The notes beneath the pieces are model-generated. The model searched no databases. It saw only the letters and a list, made by a program, of their open reading frames with translations, and was not told the origin of the DNA. A stretch of DNA of 64,000 nucleotides from Polynucleobacter sp. AM-7D1 (GTDB lineage: Bacteria; Pseudomonadota; Gammaproteobacteria; Burkholderiales; Burkholderiaceae), in the NCBI RefSeq assembly GCF_018688455.1, contig NZ_CP061319.1, positions 1,674,001 to 1,738,000 on the forward strand, in the 5' to 3' direction. This document shows, piece after piece, positions 8,248 to 18,238 of the stretch. Each line of letters starts with the position of its first letter. Positions within the stretch are counted from its first letter, which is position 1. The position numbers and the translations under genes were made by a program.

Positions 8248-9432
8248 CTAGGGCTCGATCCCTAATTCAATGGCAACAGCTGCGCAATTTTGGCGCGCTT
8301 GATTCAGTGACTCACCCAAACAATTGATATGACCCATCTTGCGACCCATGCGTGGATCGGATTTTCCATAGAGATGTAACTTAGCATCTGGATGTGAGAG
8401 CACCTCATCCCAAGCAGGCTCTCTTGTCTTATCTTCACTACCTTCGTACCAAAGATCACCCAAGAGATTAAGCATAGAGACTGGTGCTAGTAAACGGGTA
8501 TCGCCCAAGGGCAGACGAGCCATGCTTCTTACTTGCTGCTCAAATTGACTGCTTACACAAGCATCCATGGTGTAGTGGCCTGAATTATGTGGGCGCGGTG
8601 CAATTTCATTGGCGATGATGTCGCCGCTCTTGAGTACAAAGAACTCGACACATAAAACACCTACGTAATCAATCTTACGAATGAGTGCTTTTGCAGCCTC
8701 AATAATTTTTTTCTCTTGAGCTGGCTTCAGTGATGGGGCTGGCACAGTGGAGGTATGCAAAATGCCATCACGATGGATGTTTTGAGAAACTGGATATGCG
8801 ACAACCGCATCATCATATCCACGCACCACCAAGGCAGATACCTCAAAATCTAAATCCATACGCTTTTCAAGAACACATGGCACCTTAGCCAATTCCGACC
8901 AAGCGGCAACTAAGTTGGCAGAGTCATAAACGGTAATTTGACCTTTGCCGTCGTAACCCATACGCGCGGTTTTCAGAATGCCAGGGAATAAATCTGCTGG
9001 AACATGGTCTATATCTGCATCACGCTCAATTACACAATAGGGCGCAGGGCCGATATTGGTTTCTGCTTTCCAGGTTGCTAAGAACTTTTTCTCAGCAACA
9101 CGGTTTTGAGCCAAAGAGACGCAACTACTGCGAGGCGCCACAAAGACGCCTAAAGATTCGAGTTCGTCTAGAGCTTGTGCAGGAACATTCTCAAATTCCG
9201 TACTAACGGATTTACACAATGCTGCCATTTCTTTTAGTGCGGCAGAGTCGGTGTAATCGGCTTGAATGAATTTTTCTGCAATGGACCCTGCAGGGCTATC
9301 TGATCCAGGATCCAGCACGCAGACCTTGTACCCCATAGCTTGAGCAGCTTGGGTAAACATCCGCCCCAATTGACCGCCACCTAAAATCCCTAAATACGAG
9401 CCCGGCAAAATGGGCTCCAAACGATCTGCCAT
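8248..9432 (-). CDS. purK: N5-carboxyaminoimidazole ribonucleotide synthase (PurK)
   Basis: This ATP-grasp enzyme of 394 residues converts AIR, ATP and bicarbonate to N5-CAIR in purine synthesis. The N-terminal GILGGGQLGRM dinucleotide-type loop at about 15-25, the ARMGYDGKGQ segment and the NEIAPRPHNSGHYT signature near residue 275 are diagnostic. It follows purE by 3 bases, the usual purEK pairing, so the unstable product can pass straight to PurE. Length is normal for the family and nothing looks odd. Confidence 0.96.
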   Translation of the reverse strand: MADRLEPILPGSYLGILGGGQLGRMFTQAAQAMGYKVCVLDPGSDSPAGSIAEKFIQADYTDSAALKEMAALCKSVSTEFENVPAQALDELESLGVFVAPRSSCVSLAQNRVAEKKFLATWKAETNIGPAPYCVIERDADIDHVPADLFPGILKTARMGYDGKGQITVYDSANLVAAWSELAKVPCVLEKRMDLDFEVSALVVRGYDDAVVAYPVSQNIHRDGILHTSTVPAPSLKPAQEKKIIEAAKALIRKIDYVGVLCVEFFVLKSGDIIANEIAPRPHNSGHYTMDACVSSQFEQQVRSMARLPLGDTRLLAPVSMLNLLGDLWYEGSEDKTREPAWDEVLSHPDAKLHLYGKSDPRMGRKMGHINCLGESLNQARQNCAAVAIELGIEP

Positions 9433-9435
9433 CTT

Positions 9436-9930
9436 TTAATATCCCGGCAAATTCATGGCACGGGCAGTATCGGACTGCTTCACACGAAACTCTTCTAGTA
9501 GTTTTGCTAATGCAGGATCATTGACCGCTAGATTGGCAATCACATGCAAAGCTGCATTTGCGGCACCAGCCTCACCAATCGCAAATGTTGCCACTGGAAT
9601 GCCCTTAGGCATTTGTACGATGGAATACAGAGAGTCTTCACCGCGTAGATATTTGCTAGCAACTGGAACACCGTAAATCGGAACAATGGTTTTGGATGCC
9701 AACATGCCTGGCAAATGTGCAGCACCACCAGCACCAGCAATAATTGCCTTTAGTCCATTTTTGGAAGCATTTTCTGCATACGCAAACATATCGTCTGGCA
9801 TGCGATGAGCTGAAACTACTTTAGCTTCATGAGCAATACCAAATTGCTCCAGCATTTGAGCGGCATGTTGCATGGTGTCCCAATCTGAATTGGATCCCAT
9901 GACTATTCCGACTACTGGCTTTTTGCTCAT
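9436..9930 (-). CDS. purE: N5-CAIR mutase (PurE class I)
   Basis: A 164-residue mutase that turns N5-CAIR into [14 protein letters not shown] near the start, VSAHRMPD and the [11 protein letters not shown] loop are the class I PurE signatures, the His of SAHR being catalytic. I choose ATG 9930 over the in-frame TTG at 9942 because the GGAGAGG at 9934-9940 (minus strand) is then a well-placed ribosome-binding site instead of coding sequence. purK follows by 3 bases. A gap of about 80 bases separates it from purC upstream. Confidence 0.96.
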   Translation of the reverse strand: MSKKPVVGIVMGSNSDWDTMQHAAQMLEQFGIAHEAKVVSAHRMPDDMFAYAENASKNGLKAIIAGAGGAAHLPGMLASKTIVPIYGVPVASKYLRGEDSLYSIVQMPKGIPVATFAIGEAGAANAALHVIANLAVNDPALAKLLEEFRVKQSDTARAMNLPGY

Positions 9931-10011
9931 TGACCTCTCCAAATGCCCTGATTTACATCGTTAATCTATCTAAGGACTTATTATCCCAGCCTTTTTGGGG
10001 CTTCTAGGAAA

Positions 10012-10908
10012 TTAGCCTTTAGTTAGGCGAGCAAGGGCTTCGCGGTACTTTTCTGCTGTTTTATCAATCACATCAGCCGGCAAAGCAGGCGCAGGGGCCG
10101 TTTTTGGCCAGAGCTTGCCGTCGACTATGGCTGTTTCTAGCCAGTCCCGAACGAATTGCTTGTCATAAGAGGGTGGATTTACACCCACATAGTAGGTTTC
10201 AGCAGGCCAAAAACGGGAGGAGTCGGCAGTGAGGATTTCATCCATCAAGACCAACTGACCAGCGTCATCTAAGCCAAACTCAAACTTGGTATCCGCAATG
10301 ATGATTCCACGAGTTGCAGCATATTCAGAAGCTTCTTTATATAAACGAATACTGACCTCACGAATCTGATTGGCTAACTTCTCACCAATCATCTCAATCA
10401 CCTTGTCAAAGGAGATGTTTTCATCATGCTCTCCCACTTCCGCTTTAGCGGCTGGAGTAAAAATAGGCTCAGGCAACTTCTGCGCATTTTCCAAGCCTTC
10501 TGGCAATGCAATACCGCAGACCTTGCCAGTTTCCTTGTAGTCTTTCCAACCGCTGCCTGCTAGGTAGCCACGCACCACCGCTTCAACCAAAATTGGCTTC
10601 AAGCGTTTAGCAACCACCGCACGACCTTTAACTTGATCCACTTCATCGGCAGGCACAACGCTCTCAGGATCAATACCTGTCAGGTGGTTCGGAATTACCT
10701 TGGCTAACTTGTCAAACCAAAAGTTGGCCATTTGGTTGAGCACAATGCCCTTCTCAGGAATAGGCTGACCCATGACTACATCAAAAGCAGACAGGCGATC
10801 CGTGGTGATCATGAGCAGTTTGTCATCCCCCAGCGCATAGACATCACGTACTTTCCCTTTAGAAAGTAGAGGTAATGACTGAATAGAGGTGGCGTACAAA
10901 GCGGGCAT
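10012..10908 (-). CDS. purC: SAICAR synthetase (PurC)
   Basis: A phosphoribosylaminoimidazole-succinocarboxamide synthase of 298 residues that joins CAIR and aspartate with ATP. Visible signatures are [12 protein letters not shown] at the N-terminus, the [14 protein letters not shown] segment near 110-125 and the DTKFEFG motif near 205. This length is typical of the long bacterial type seen in Burkholderiales. It starts 7 bases after fba, so co-transcription with the glycolytic genes is likely, followed by purE and purK. Confidence 0.96.
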   Translation of the reverse strand: MPALYATSIQSLPLLSKGKVRDVYALGDDKLLMITTDRLSAFDVVMGQPIPEKGIVLNQMANFWFDKLAKVIPNHLTGIDPESVVPADEVDQVKGRAVVAKRLKPILVEAVVRGYLAGSGWKDYKETGKVCGIALPEGLENAQKLPEPIFTPAAKAEVGEHDENISFDKVIEMIGEKLANQIREVSIRLYKEASEYAATRGIIIADTKFEFGLDDAGQLVLMDEILTADSSRFWPAETYYVGVNPPSYDKQFVRDWLETAIVDGKLWPKTAPAPALPADVIDKTAEKYREALARLTKG

Positions 10909-10915
10909 ATTTATC

Positions 10916-11980
10916 TCACTTCACGATCTGGGCTAATTTGCCACTCTTGTACAGCTCAGCCATTTTTTCCAAAGGAATTGGCTTAATTTTGGATGCTTGA
11001 CCTGCGCTGCCGAAAGCATTGAAGCGTGCAATGCACACTTTCTTGGCGGCTTCACGTGCAGGCTTTAAATAATCGCGTGGATCAAACTTGCTTGGGTTCT
11101 CGAACATGTAGCGGCGAATAGCACCAGTCATCGCCAAACGAATATCGGTATCAATATTGATCTTACGCACACCATTCTTAATGCCCTCTTGAATTTCTTC
11201 AACAGGTACACCATATGTTTCTTTCATATCGCCACCAAACTCACGGATCTCAGCGAGCAACTCTTGTGGAACACTAGATGAACCATGCATCACTAAATGC
11301 GTATTCGGAATACGTGTATGAATTTCTTTAATACGCTCGATAGCCAAGATGTCGCCTGTAGGCTTCTTCGTAAATTTATAGGCGCCGTGACTAGTACCAA
11401 TCGCAATCGCCAAGGCATCGCACTGGGTAGCCTTTACAAAATCTGCAGCTTGCTCAACGTCCGTCAATAATTGCTCGCGTGTCATCTTGCCGTCAGCACC
11501 ATGCCCATCTTCTTTGTCGCCTTGCATGGTCTCCAATGAGCCCAGAACACCCAACTCAGCTTCAACAGTCACACCAATAGAGTGAGAGAACTTCACCACT
11601 TCTCTAGAAACATCGACGTTATATTCATAACTTGCAACTGTCTTGCCATCTGCCTCTAGGGAGCCATCCATCATCACACTGGTAAAGCCGCTCTTAATCG
11701 CAGCCATACACACTGCTGGACTTTGACCATGATCTTGATGCATGACGACTGGGATATGTGGGTAAGCCTCTACCGCTGCAGAAATCAAGTGACGCAAGAA
11801 TGATTCGCCGGCATATTTACGAGCGCCAGCAGACGCCTGCATGATCACTGGAGAATCAGCTTCATTAGCCGCCTCCATAATTGCCGTAACTTGCTCTAAA
11901 TTGTTCACGTTAAATGCTGGCAAGCCATAGCCATTTTCAGCTGCGTGATCCAAGAGTTGTCGTAAAGATACTAAAGCCAT
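10916..11980 (-). CDS. fba: Class II fructose-1,6-bisphosphate aldolase
   Basis: A zinc-dependent aldolase of 354 residues that cleaves or forms fructose-1,6-bisphosphate. The HQDHG metal-site segment near residue 83, the EAELG segment and the SSSVP phosphate loop fit the class IIA/Calvin-type form common in Betaproteobacteria. The gene lies between pyk and purC in a block of the same direction, about 60 bases after pyk and 7 before purC. I see nothing abnormal in length or motifs. Confidence 0.96.
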   Translation of the reverse strand: MALVSLRQLLDHAAENGYGLPAFNVNNLEQVTAIMEAANEADSPVIMQASAGARKYAGESFLRHLISAAVEAYPHIPVVMHQDHGQSPAVCMAAIKSGFTSVMMDGSLEADGKTVASYEYNVDVSREVVKFSHSIGVTVEAELGVLGSLETMQGDKEDGHGADGKMTREQLLTDVEQAADFVKATQCDALAIAIGTSHGAYKFTKKPTGDILAIERIKEIHTRIPNTHLVMHGSSSVPQELLAEIREFGGDMKETYGVPVEEIQEGIKNGVRKINIDTDIRLAMTGAIRRYMFENPSKFDPRDYLKPAREAAKKVCIARFNAFGSAGQASKIKPIPLEKMAELYKSGKLAQIVK

Positions 11981-12041
11981 GATGGTCTCTTAATTAAAAA
12001 TGTTAGTAATGAATTATTTGAATCAATATTTAAAAAGCGAA

Positions 12042-13478
12042 TTACTTCACTTGAACAATCTTGAGTGAGTTCGTGCCACCAGGCTCACCCATAGGCTCAC
12101 CAGAAGTCAGAACAACTACATCACCCTTCTTCACCGCCCCTAACTTCTTCAGGCAATCTTCAACTTCCTGCAAGGCTGTATCACGTTGCTTGGTGTAGTC
12201 CAAGCCAACAGGGAATACATTGCGATAAGTGCTCAATGCACGCTGAGTGGCAATCTTTGAAGTTAAGGCGAAAATAGGAACATGAATATTATGTCGACTC
12301 ATCCAAACCGCAGTAGATCCTGAGTCTGTCAAAGCAGCAATCGCATTGGCATTGAGATGATGTGCAGTAAATAGCGCGCCCAAGGCAATTGTTTGGTCAA
12401 TACGTGAGAAGGTTTGGTCCAAGAAATCGGTATCTAGCTTTACACGGTCCGACTTTTCAGCCTCAACACAAATCTCAGCCATCGCTTTAATCGTTTGCAC
12501 GGGATACATACCAGCAGCAGATTCTGCAGACAACATCACCGCATCCGTACCATCTAATACCGCATTAGCTACGTCACTGACTTCAGCACGCGTTGGCACT
12601 GGAGCATTAATCATGGACTCCATCATTTGCGTAGCAGTGATCGTGAATTTATCAGCCTCAAGCGCCAGCTTAATCATGCGCTTTTGCAAAGCTGGGACAG
12701 CAGCGTTACCTACTTCAATCGCTAAGTCACCACGCGCAACCATGATGCCGTCACTCTCCGCGATGATGCTGTTCAATGCATCAGGTTCAATCGCCTCTGC
12801 ACGCTCTACTTTTGCAATCGTGCGCACTTTGCCAACACCATGCTTTGCACTAGCGGCATCTGCCAACTTGCGGGCATAGGCCATATCTGCGCCATCTTTC
12901 GGAAAGCTGATGGCCAGAAAATCTACGCCCATCGCAATCGCCGCATCTAAATCGGCGATATCTTTTTCTGTCAGGGCTGGTGCAGTCAGACCGCCACCAG
13001 CACGATTAATACCTTTGTTATTTGAAAGTGGGCCACCTTGCTCGACAAGGGTAAAGATTTCTCCGCCTTTAACATTCTCAACGCGAAGCACAACTAAACC
13101 GTCATTTAGTAAAAGGCGATCGCCTGGCTTGACATCTTGTGGCAACTCTTTGTAATCCAGACCGACACGCTCCTGATTACCCAACTCACATGCGACATCC
13201 AGAATAAAGTGCGCACCTTCTTTTAAAAGAATTTTGCTATCAACAAATTTACCAACGCGAATTTTTGGACCTTGCAAATCGGCCATGATGCCCACTTCTT
13301 TTCCTACTTCCGCAGAAATGCTACGCACTAAATCATGACGCGCCTTATGGTCAGCAACAGTGCCATGAGAAAAGTTCATTCTCACGACATCCACACCTGC
13401 TCGAATCATCTCGCGCAATACTTCTGGCTTCTCTGAAGCAGGGCCCAATGTGGCAATGATTTTTGTTGCTCTCAACAT
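12042..13478 (-). CDS. pyk: Pyruvate kinase
   Basis: A 478-residue enzyme that makes pyruvate and ATP from phosphoenolpyruvate. It begins with the TKIIATLGPAS and RMNFSHG motifs, has the MVARGDLAIEVG active-site segment and the TATQMMESM signature in the middle, and the usual C-terminal regulatory domain ending with a SGEPMGEPGGTNSLK segment. Only 2 bases separate it from the upstream pgk, so the two glycolytic genes are surely translated from one message. Confidence 0.97.
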   Translation of the reverse strand: MLRATKIIATLGPASEKPEVLREMIRAGVDVVRMNFSHGTVADHKARHDLVRSISAEVGKEVGIMADLQGPKIRVGKFVDSKILLKEGAHFILDVACELGNQERVGLDYKELPQDVKPGDRLLLNDGLVVLRVENVKGGEIFTLVEQGGPLSNNKGINRAGGGLTAPALTEKDIADLDAAIAMGVDFLAISFPKDGADMAYARKLADAASAKHGVGKVRTIAKVERAEAIEPDALNSIIAESDGIMVARGDLAIEVGNAAVPALQKRMIKLALEADKFTITATQMMESMINAPVPTRAEVSDVANAVLDGTDAVMLSAESAAGMYPVQTIKAMAEICVEAEKSDRVKLDTDFLDQTFSRIDQTIALGALFTAHHLNANAIAALTDSGSTAVWMSRHNIHVPIFALTSKIATQRALSTYRNVFPVGLDYTKQRDTALQEVEDCLKKLGAVKKGDVVVLTSGEPMGEPGGTNSLKIVQVK

Positions 13479-13480
13479 AG

Positions 13481-14692
13481 TTAGTCTTTCGCTCTTTCAG
13501 CCAATACTGCAAAGGCTGGCAAGGTTTTGCCTTCCAAGAATTCCAGGAAGGCGCCGCCGCCAGTAGAGATGTAATCCACTTGATTTTCAATACCGTACTT
13601 CGCAATTGCAGCCAAGGTGTCACCACCACCTGCAATGGAAAATGCAGGTGAATGGGCGATTGCTGCAGCCAACATCTTGGTGCCACCGCCAAACTGGTCA
13701 ATTTCAAACACGCCTAATGGGCCGTTCCAAACAATCGTCCCGGCATGCGCCAACATGATGGATAAACGTGCAGCAGTTTTAGGGCCAATGTCCAAAATCA
13801 TGTCATCCTCTGCGACTTGATCAGCGGGCACACGGTTTGCGCGCGCCAATGGAGAGAGTTCGTTCGCAACCACGACATCCTCAGGAATCGGAACGTGTGC
13901 GCCGCGCTTTTCCATAAGCTCCATGATCTCTCGTGCTTCATCAACTAAGTCTGGCTCTGCCAATGACTTACCAATCGGCAAGCCTTTGGCCAACATAAAG
14001 GTATTTGCAATACCGCCACCCACAATCAACTCATCTACTTTGTCTGCTAAAGCTTTAAGGATGGTTAGTTTTGAAGATACTTTGGAGCCAGCCACAATCG
14101 CTACCAATGGGCGCTTAGGACTTGCTAGGGCACGGCTCAAAGCATCCAACTCAGCAGCCATCAATGGCCCAGCACAAGCAACTGGGGCAAATTTAGCTAC
14201 GCCATTCGTAGTCGCTTCGGCGCGATGAGCGGTACCAAACGCATCATTGACATAGACGTCACACAAAGCGGCAATCTTCTTAGCCAGCTCATCATTATTC
14301 TTTTTCTCACCCACATTAAGACGACAGTTTTCTAGCAATACCAACTCGCCTGGATTGACTTCAAAGCCGCCATCAACCCAATCGCTAATTAAGGGAACTT
14401 TACGATTTAAAAGTGTGGCAATTCGATCGGCTACCGGAGCCAAACTATCTTCAGGCTTGAATTCGCCCTCAGTTGGGCGACCCAAATGTGAGGTGACCAT
14501 GACAGCCGCACCAGCATCCAAGCACATTTGCACTGCTGGCATAGAGGCCCTAATCCGGGTGTCTTCTGTGATGTTGCCCACATCATCCTGAGGCACATTG
14601 AGATCGGCGCGGATTAAAACCCGCTTTCCCTTGAGCAGACCTGCTGCAGCGAGATCACTGAGGCGTTTTACTTTAAAGAGAGTTTCCGGCAT
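13481..14692 (-). CDS. pgk: Phosphoglycerate kinase
   Basis: A 403-residue enzyme that transfers phosphate between 1,3-bisphosphoglycerate and [13 protein letters not shown] near the N-terminus, [10 protein letters not shown], a nucleotide-binding region around residues 190-215 ([12 protein letters not shown]), and the C-terminal GGGDTLAA segment are diagnostic. I choose ATG 14692 over the in-frame TTG at 14704, since the native family start is close to MPETLFKVK; neither has a strong ribosome site. It is the first gene of the minus-strand block that runs to sua5 and is divergent from ilvE across about 210 bases. Confidence 0.95.
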   Translation of the reverse strand: MPETLFKVKRLSDLAAAGLLKGKRVLIRADLNVPQDDVGNITEDTRIRASMPAVQMCLDAGAAVMVTSHLGRPTEGEFKPEDSLAPVADRIATLLNRKVPLISDWVDGGFEVNPGELVLLENCRLNVGEKKNNDELAKKIAALCDVYVNDAFGTAHRAEATTNGVAKFAPVACAGPLMAAELDALSRALASPKRPLVAIVAGSKVSSKLTILKALADKVDELIVGGGIANTFMLAKGLPIGKSLAEPDLVDEAREIMELMEKRGAHVPIPEDVVVANELSPLARANRVPADQVAEDDMILDIGPKTAARLSIMLAHAGTIVWNGPLGVFEIDQFGGGTKMLAAAIAHSPAFSIAGGGDTLAAIAKYGIENQVDYISTGGGAFLEFLEGKTLPAFAVLAERAKD

Positions 14693-14903
14693 GAGAATGG
14701 GCAAATTTAGTGGTTTACAGGGAATGCTCCATTCTAAATCGTCTGGGCTTGAGACCTCAAAGGAATTGGACTACCCCGCCCCGCTCCCTGCTCTACAATA
14801 AAGGCTGAGACGTATTCCAGGCCTAGGGGCTCCCTAGCAGCATGGCACCCAGTTTTACCGAATTGAATCACCCTATTTATTACATATTTAAAAGGTAGAG
14901 AAA

Positions 14904-15827
14904 ATGTCGATGTCCGACCGCGATGGCTTTATTTGGTCCGATGGGAAGCTCGTTCCCTGGCGTGAGGCCAATATTCATGTGCTAACCCACAGTCTCCACT
15001 ACGGAATGGGTGTATTTGAAGGCATTCGCGCCTACAAAACCCCCCAAGGTACCGCCATTTTCCGCCTTCCAGAGCACGTTAAGCGCCTATTCAATGGAAC
15101 TAAGATTTTCCAAATGACTATGCCTTGGACCCCTGAGCAAATCACCAAGGGCATTATTGAGGTCGTCAATAGCAATCAGCTGGAATCTTGCTATATCCGC
15201 CCAATTATCTTTATTGGCTCCCAAAAGCTCGGCATCTCTCCGAAAGGCAACAGCATCCATACCGCGATCGCCGCCTGGGAATGGGGCGCTTATTTGGGTG
15301 AAGATGGTATTAACAAGGGTATCCGCGTTAAAACCTCCTCATTTACACGTCACTTTGTGAACTCCTCATTGGTACGCGCCAAGGCTTCCGGCTACTATAT
15401 CAACTCGATTTTGGCGAACCAAGAAGTAACTGCTAATGGCTACGATGAAGCCCTGCTACTGGATACAGAAGGCTATGTATCTGAAGGATCTGGTGAAAAC
15501 GTTTTTATGGTGAGTGACGGGATCGTTTACACCCCAGATCTGGCTTCTTGCTTAGACGGCATTACTCGTGACTCCATTATTGAGATCGTAAAAGATCTCG
15601 GCCTTGAATTGCGTGAGAAACGCATCACCCGCGATGAGATCTACTCTGCTGATGAGGCCTTCTTTACTGGTACCGCTGCAGAAGTAACGCCAATTCGTGA
15701 GTTGGATGATCGTACTATTGGTGATGGAAAGCGTGGTCCTATTACCGAGAAAATTCAGAAGACCTACTTTGATGCGGTCTACGGTAGAAGCGATAAGTAC
15801 AAGTCTTGGTTAACTTTCGTTAAGTAA
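14904..15827 (+). CDS. ilvE: Branched-chain amino acid aminotransferase
   Basis: A class IV PLP-dependent transaminase of 307 residues for the last step of Val, Leu and Ile synthesis. The HYGMGVFEGIRAY substrate-loop segment, the probable PLP lysine K160 and the EGSGENVF motif match IlvE. GGTAGAG upstream supports the start at 14904; a second ATG two codons on is possible. It begins a plus-strand run with the zinc-finger gene and waaF. A short hairpin, CTAGGG/CCCTAG at 14823-14837, lies in the leader, with no sign of a leader peptide or classical attenuator. Confidence 0.96.
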   Translation: MSMSDRDGFIWSDGKLVPWREANIHVLTHSLHYGMGVFEGIRAYKTPQGTAIFRLPEHVKRLFNGTKIFQMTMPWTPEQITKGIIEVVNSNQLESCYIRPIIFIGSQKLGISPKGNSIHTAIAAWEWGAYLGEDGINKGIRVKTSSFTRHFVNSSLVRAKASGYYINSILANQEVTANGYDEALLLDTEGYVSEGSGENVFMVSDGIVYTPDLASCLDGITRDSIIEIVKDLGLELREKRITRDEIYSADEAFFTGTAAEVTPIRELDDRTIGDGKRGPITEKIQKTYFDAVYGRSDKYKSWLTFVK

Positions 15828-15841
15828 TAGGAAATCAGAGA

Positions 15842-16033
15842 ATGAGTGAAGCTCAAGTTGTGATGGTGAATGGCAATACCGATTTACCTTTACATTGCCC
15901 AACCAATAAAACTCCTAGTTGGAATTCACATCCACGTGTATTTCTGGATGTGGCTAAAACGGGTGAGGCAAAGTGTCCTTATTGCGGCATTGAGTACAAA
16001 CTCATTCCTGGCACCGAACCCCACGGACACTAA
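15842..16033 (+). CDS. CHCC zinc-finger domain protein
   Basis: This 63-residue protein has one conserved Cys, one His and a C-terminal CPYCG pair, the CHCC zinc-binding pattern related to the C-terminus of the mitochondrial complex I subunit NDUFS6. In bacteria the family is small, cytoplasmic and of unknown role, often beside ilvE and waaF in Betaproteobacteria. It starts 14 bases after ilvE and is followed 45 bases later by waaF. No other domain is present. Confidence 0.9.
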   Translation: MSEAQVVMVNGNTDLPLHCPTNKTPSWNSHPRVFLDVAKTGEAKCPYCGIEYKLIPGTEPHGH

Positions 16034-16078
16034 GTCCATCAGCACCCCTAAATGGGGTGCTGTATCGGGATACCTCAT

Positions 16079-17116
16079 ATGAATCGTATTCTGATCATCG
16101 CTCCCAATTGGATTGGTGATGCCGTAATGTCCCAGCCTCTGCTGGCGAATCTCAAAGCAAGTTACCCGCAGTCACAGATTGATGTTTTAGCAAGCCCCTG
16201 GGTTGCGCCCATCTATCGCGCCTGCGCTGAAGTGCATCAAGTCTTAGAGGCGCGCCTGGAGCATAAGCAATTGCAGTGGGGTCTACGCAAGAAGCTGGCA
16301 AGGCAACTGGAATTAAATCAATATGATGCCTGCTTTGTTCTTCCCAATAGTCTCAAGTCCGCCTTAATTCCTTGGCTCGCCAATATTCCACTTCGAATTG
16401 CTTATCGTGGAGAGATGCGCTTTGGACTCATCAATTTCGCTTTGGATAATCCGAGCAAAACCAATCGTCCCCCGATGGCAAATCATTACCTTGCTCTCAG
16501 CAATGTAATACGGCCATCACAAGAGATTGATATCAATCAATCAGCGGATCCTACACTCAACATCTCACCCGCAGCAACAAAGTCTGTCAGCGCTAAGTTG
16601 CAAATAGCTGGGGTAAATGAAAAATCTATCTATGTGTTTTGTCCAGGCGCTGAGTACGGCGTCACTAAACGCTGGCCCACCAATCACTTCGCAACCCTTG
16701 CGCAGCAATTAATCATGCATGAATCTGATGCGCATGTCATTCTCTTGGGCAGCAAGAGTGATCACGAATTGGGCAAGGAAATTATTTCCCAAGTGACAAA
16801 TACCTCTCAGATTCAGAACTGGTGTGGCGAGACTTCACTAGATGAAGCAATTGCACTTATTGGTATGAGTAAAGCATTGGTCAGCAACGACTCTGGCTTA
16901 ATGCATATCGGCGCAGCATTAAAAGTTCCGCAAGTGGCGATCTTTGGATCAAGCGATCCTCACCATACCCCACCGCTATCTGATAAGGCAAAAGTCATCT
17001 GGCTTAACTTGCCATGTAGCCCCTGCCATAAAAGAGAGTGTCCACTTGGGCATCTCAAATGCTTAAAAGATATTTTGCCCACGACTGTATTGAGCGCAGC
17101 TCAATCACTCCACTAA
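16079..17116 (+). CDS. waaF: ADP-heptose:LPS heptosyltransferase II
   Basis: A GT9-family glycosyltransferase of 345 residues that adds the second heptose to the LPS inner core on the cytoplasmic face. The N-terminal IIAPNWIGDAVMSQPL segment, FCPGAEYG near the middle and NDSGLMHIGAAL with FGSSDPHHTPP near the C-terminus are the family marks. I start at ATG 16079, preceded by GGGA at 8 bases, not at an earlier in-frame codon. A cluster of four Cys near the end (CSPCHKRECPLGHLKC) is typical of WaaF. gmhB, which supplies its donor pathway, lies at 56989. Confidence 0.94.
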   Translation: MNRILIIAPNWIGDAVMSQPLLANLKASYPQSQIDVLASPWVAPIYRACAEVHQVLEARLEHKQLQWGLRKKLARQLELNQYDACFVLPNSLKSALIPWLANIPLRIAYRGEMRFGLINFALDNPSKTNRPPMANHYLALSNVIRPSQEIDINQSADPTLNISPAATKSVSAKLQIAGVNEKSIYVFCPGAEYGVTKRWPTNHFATLAQQLIMHESDAHVILLGSKSDHELGKEIISQVTNTSQIQNWCGETSLDEAIALIGMSKALVSNDSGLMHIGAALKVPQVAIFGSSDPHHTPPLSDKAKVIWLNLPCSPCHKRECPLGHLKCLKDILPTTVLSAAQSLH

Positions 17117-17150
17117 TTTTGTCGCGATACACATCACCAGAAAGTAAGCC

Positions 17151-17585
17151 ATGACCAAACTTGCCAGACTTTTTCATAATGCCGATGAAGTGGTGGATGC
17201 CTGGCGTGATGCCCTCAAGCATCGTGACGTCAAAGGCGCCTTGGCAATCTGGCTAGATGACGACTCAATTACTTGCGTACTCCCCGAAGGTCAACGCTTA
17301 AGCGGGCATGCAGAAATTCGTGAGGGTCTAGAGCGCCTGCTGGCAAAGCAAGCTCTCTTTTTAGAGCCGATTGCCTGTATTAACCATTCTGTTTTAGGTG
17401 CTGCGGTCTATGACACCACTGAAGCTGTTCATCTACGTGCCGATCAAATTGAAGCGGAGTTTTTCCTCAATATCACTTTGGTCTTACTGCAGGATAGTCA
17501 GGGCTGGCGAATTGCTCACCTGCATGCAAGCCATTCAACTGAAGATACTTTTGATGCCCCATCGACTCCACACGGACTGCACTAA
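17151..17585 (+). CDS. NTF2-like/SnoaL-fold protein of unknown function
   Basis: A 144-residue protein with the pattern of the NTF2-like cone fold: an N-terminal helix (VVDAWRDALKHRDV), a W-LDDDSITCVLPEG strand-loop segment, GHAEIREGLERLL, and terminal strands ending GWRIAHLHASHS. Such proteins are small cytoplasmic enzymes or binding proteins; the DUF4440 or nuclear-transport-factor-2-like groups fit best. Nothing identifies a substrate. It lies 34 bases after waaF and 28 before the next gene, so it is probably in that transcript. Confidence 0.75.
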   Translation: MTKLARLFHNADEVVDAWRDALKHRDVKGALAIWLDDDSITCVLPEGQRLSGHAEIREGLERLLAKQALFLEPIACINHSVLGAAVYDTTEAVHLRADQIEAEFFLNITLVLLQDSQGWRIAHLHASHSTEDTFDAPSTPHGLH

Positions 17586-17613
17586 TTCGTGATGGCTCAA
17601 AGATTGCCGCTTT

Positions 17614-18228
17614 ATGGATGAGCAAGTACTTCGATCTCTCATTAAGTGGCCTAATGTTCCACACTGCTTTGGATGGTTAGCCCTGGATCGTCGAGGTCAA
17701 TGGCGCATGCGTGATGAATTTGCACAAGCCAATCAATTGGCTGGAAGTATCATTCAGCACCTAGCCCTCAATGAATTTATCTCCAGAAATTACGCATGCG
17801 ATTCCTTGGGTAGATATTTTTTTCAAAATGGGCCACAACGGGTTTTCATAACCCTCGATGCCACGCCATGGATTGCCAGAATTACTCCAACTGAAAGTGG
17901 TCCTCAATTATTAACTCAGTGCGCTACAGAAATAAAACCGCATGGCGCTCTGAGCGATGAAAAAGGCAATATCTACATCACTGGCTTGATCCCTCAATCA
18001 AGCTCCGATCAAATCGATGCCACTGTATTCACTCAAATAGAATACTTATCAGTTGCGCTATTGCATGATCATGATTTGGATCTCTTCTCAGAGCAATCTC
18101 AAGTTCAGGAAGATGCCTGTAGCTTCAGAGGCTCTTGGCAGTGGAATGGCAAAAGTTTACCGATCGAGCCCATTCATTCGGCGGAACTAAGCGAGCGCTT
18201 TCACTTCATTAAAGCGCCTAGCAATTAA
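17614..18228 (+). CDS. Conserved hypothetical protein (204 aa), betaproteobacterial type
   Basis: I do not recognise a functional domain. The protein starts with a WPNVPHCFGWLALDRRGQWRMRD-like region, split here as WPNVPHCFGWLALD and RGQWRMRD, which I associate with a conserved family of unknown function in Burkholderiales. It has no signal peptide or membrane segment and looks cytoplasmic with much beta structure. It ends exactly where the convergent M48 protease gene ends: the two stop codons abut at 18228/18229 inside a hairpin. Confidence 0.7.
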   Translation: MDEQVLRSLIKWPNVPHCFGWLALDRRGQWRMRDEFAQANQLAGSIIQHLALNEFISRNYACDSLGRYFFQNGPQRVFITLDATPWIARITPTESGPQLLTQCATEIKPHGALSDEKGNIYITGLIPQSSSDQIDATVFTQIEYLSVALLHDHDLDLFSEQSQVQEDACSFRGSWQWNGKSLPIEPIHSAELSERFHFIKAPSN

Positions 18229-18238
18229 TTAGCTAGGC
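18216..18238. terminator. Hairpin across two abutting convergent stop codons
   Basis: Arms GCCTAGC (18216-18222) and GCTAGGC (18232-18238) enclose the loop AATTAATTA, which contains both the TAA of the plus-strand gene and the TAA of the minus-strand gene. A short T run follows on the plus strand (18240-18246). It may act as a two-way terminator encoded within the two coding ends. Confidence 0.5.

Noticed and set aside
9931..9942. Longer PurE beginning at TTG 9942
   Set aside because: The extra codons contain the ribosome-binding site of the ATG at 9930.
12613..13155. Open frames on the plus strand inside pyk
   Set aside because: They are antisense shadows of a well-conserved gene, with no ribosome sites and protein-unlike composition.
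14823..14837. CTAGGG/CCCTAG hairpin upstream of ilvE as an attenuator
   Set aside because: The stem is only six pairs, has no T run and there is no leader peptide rich in branched-chain residues.
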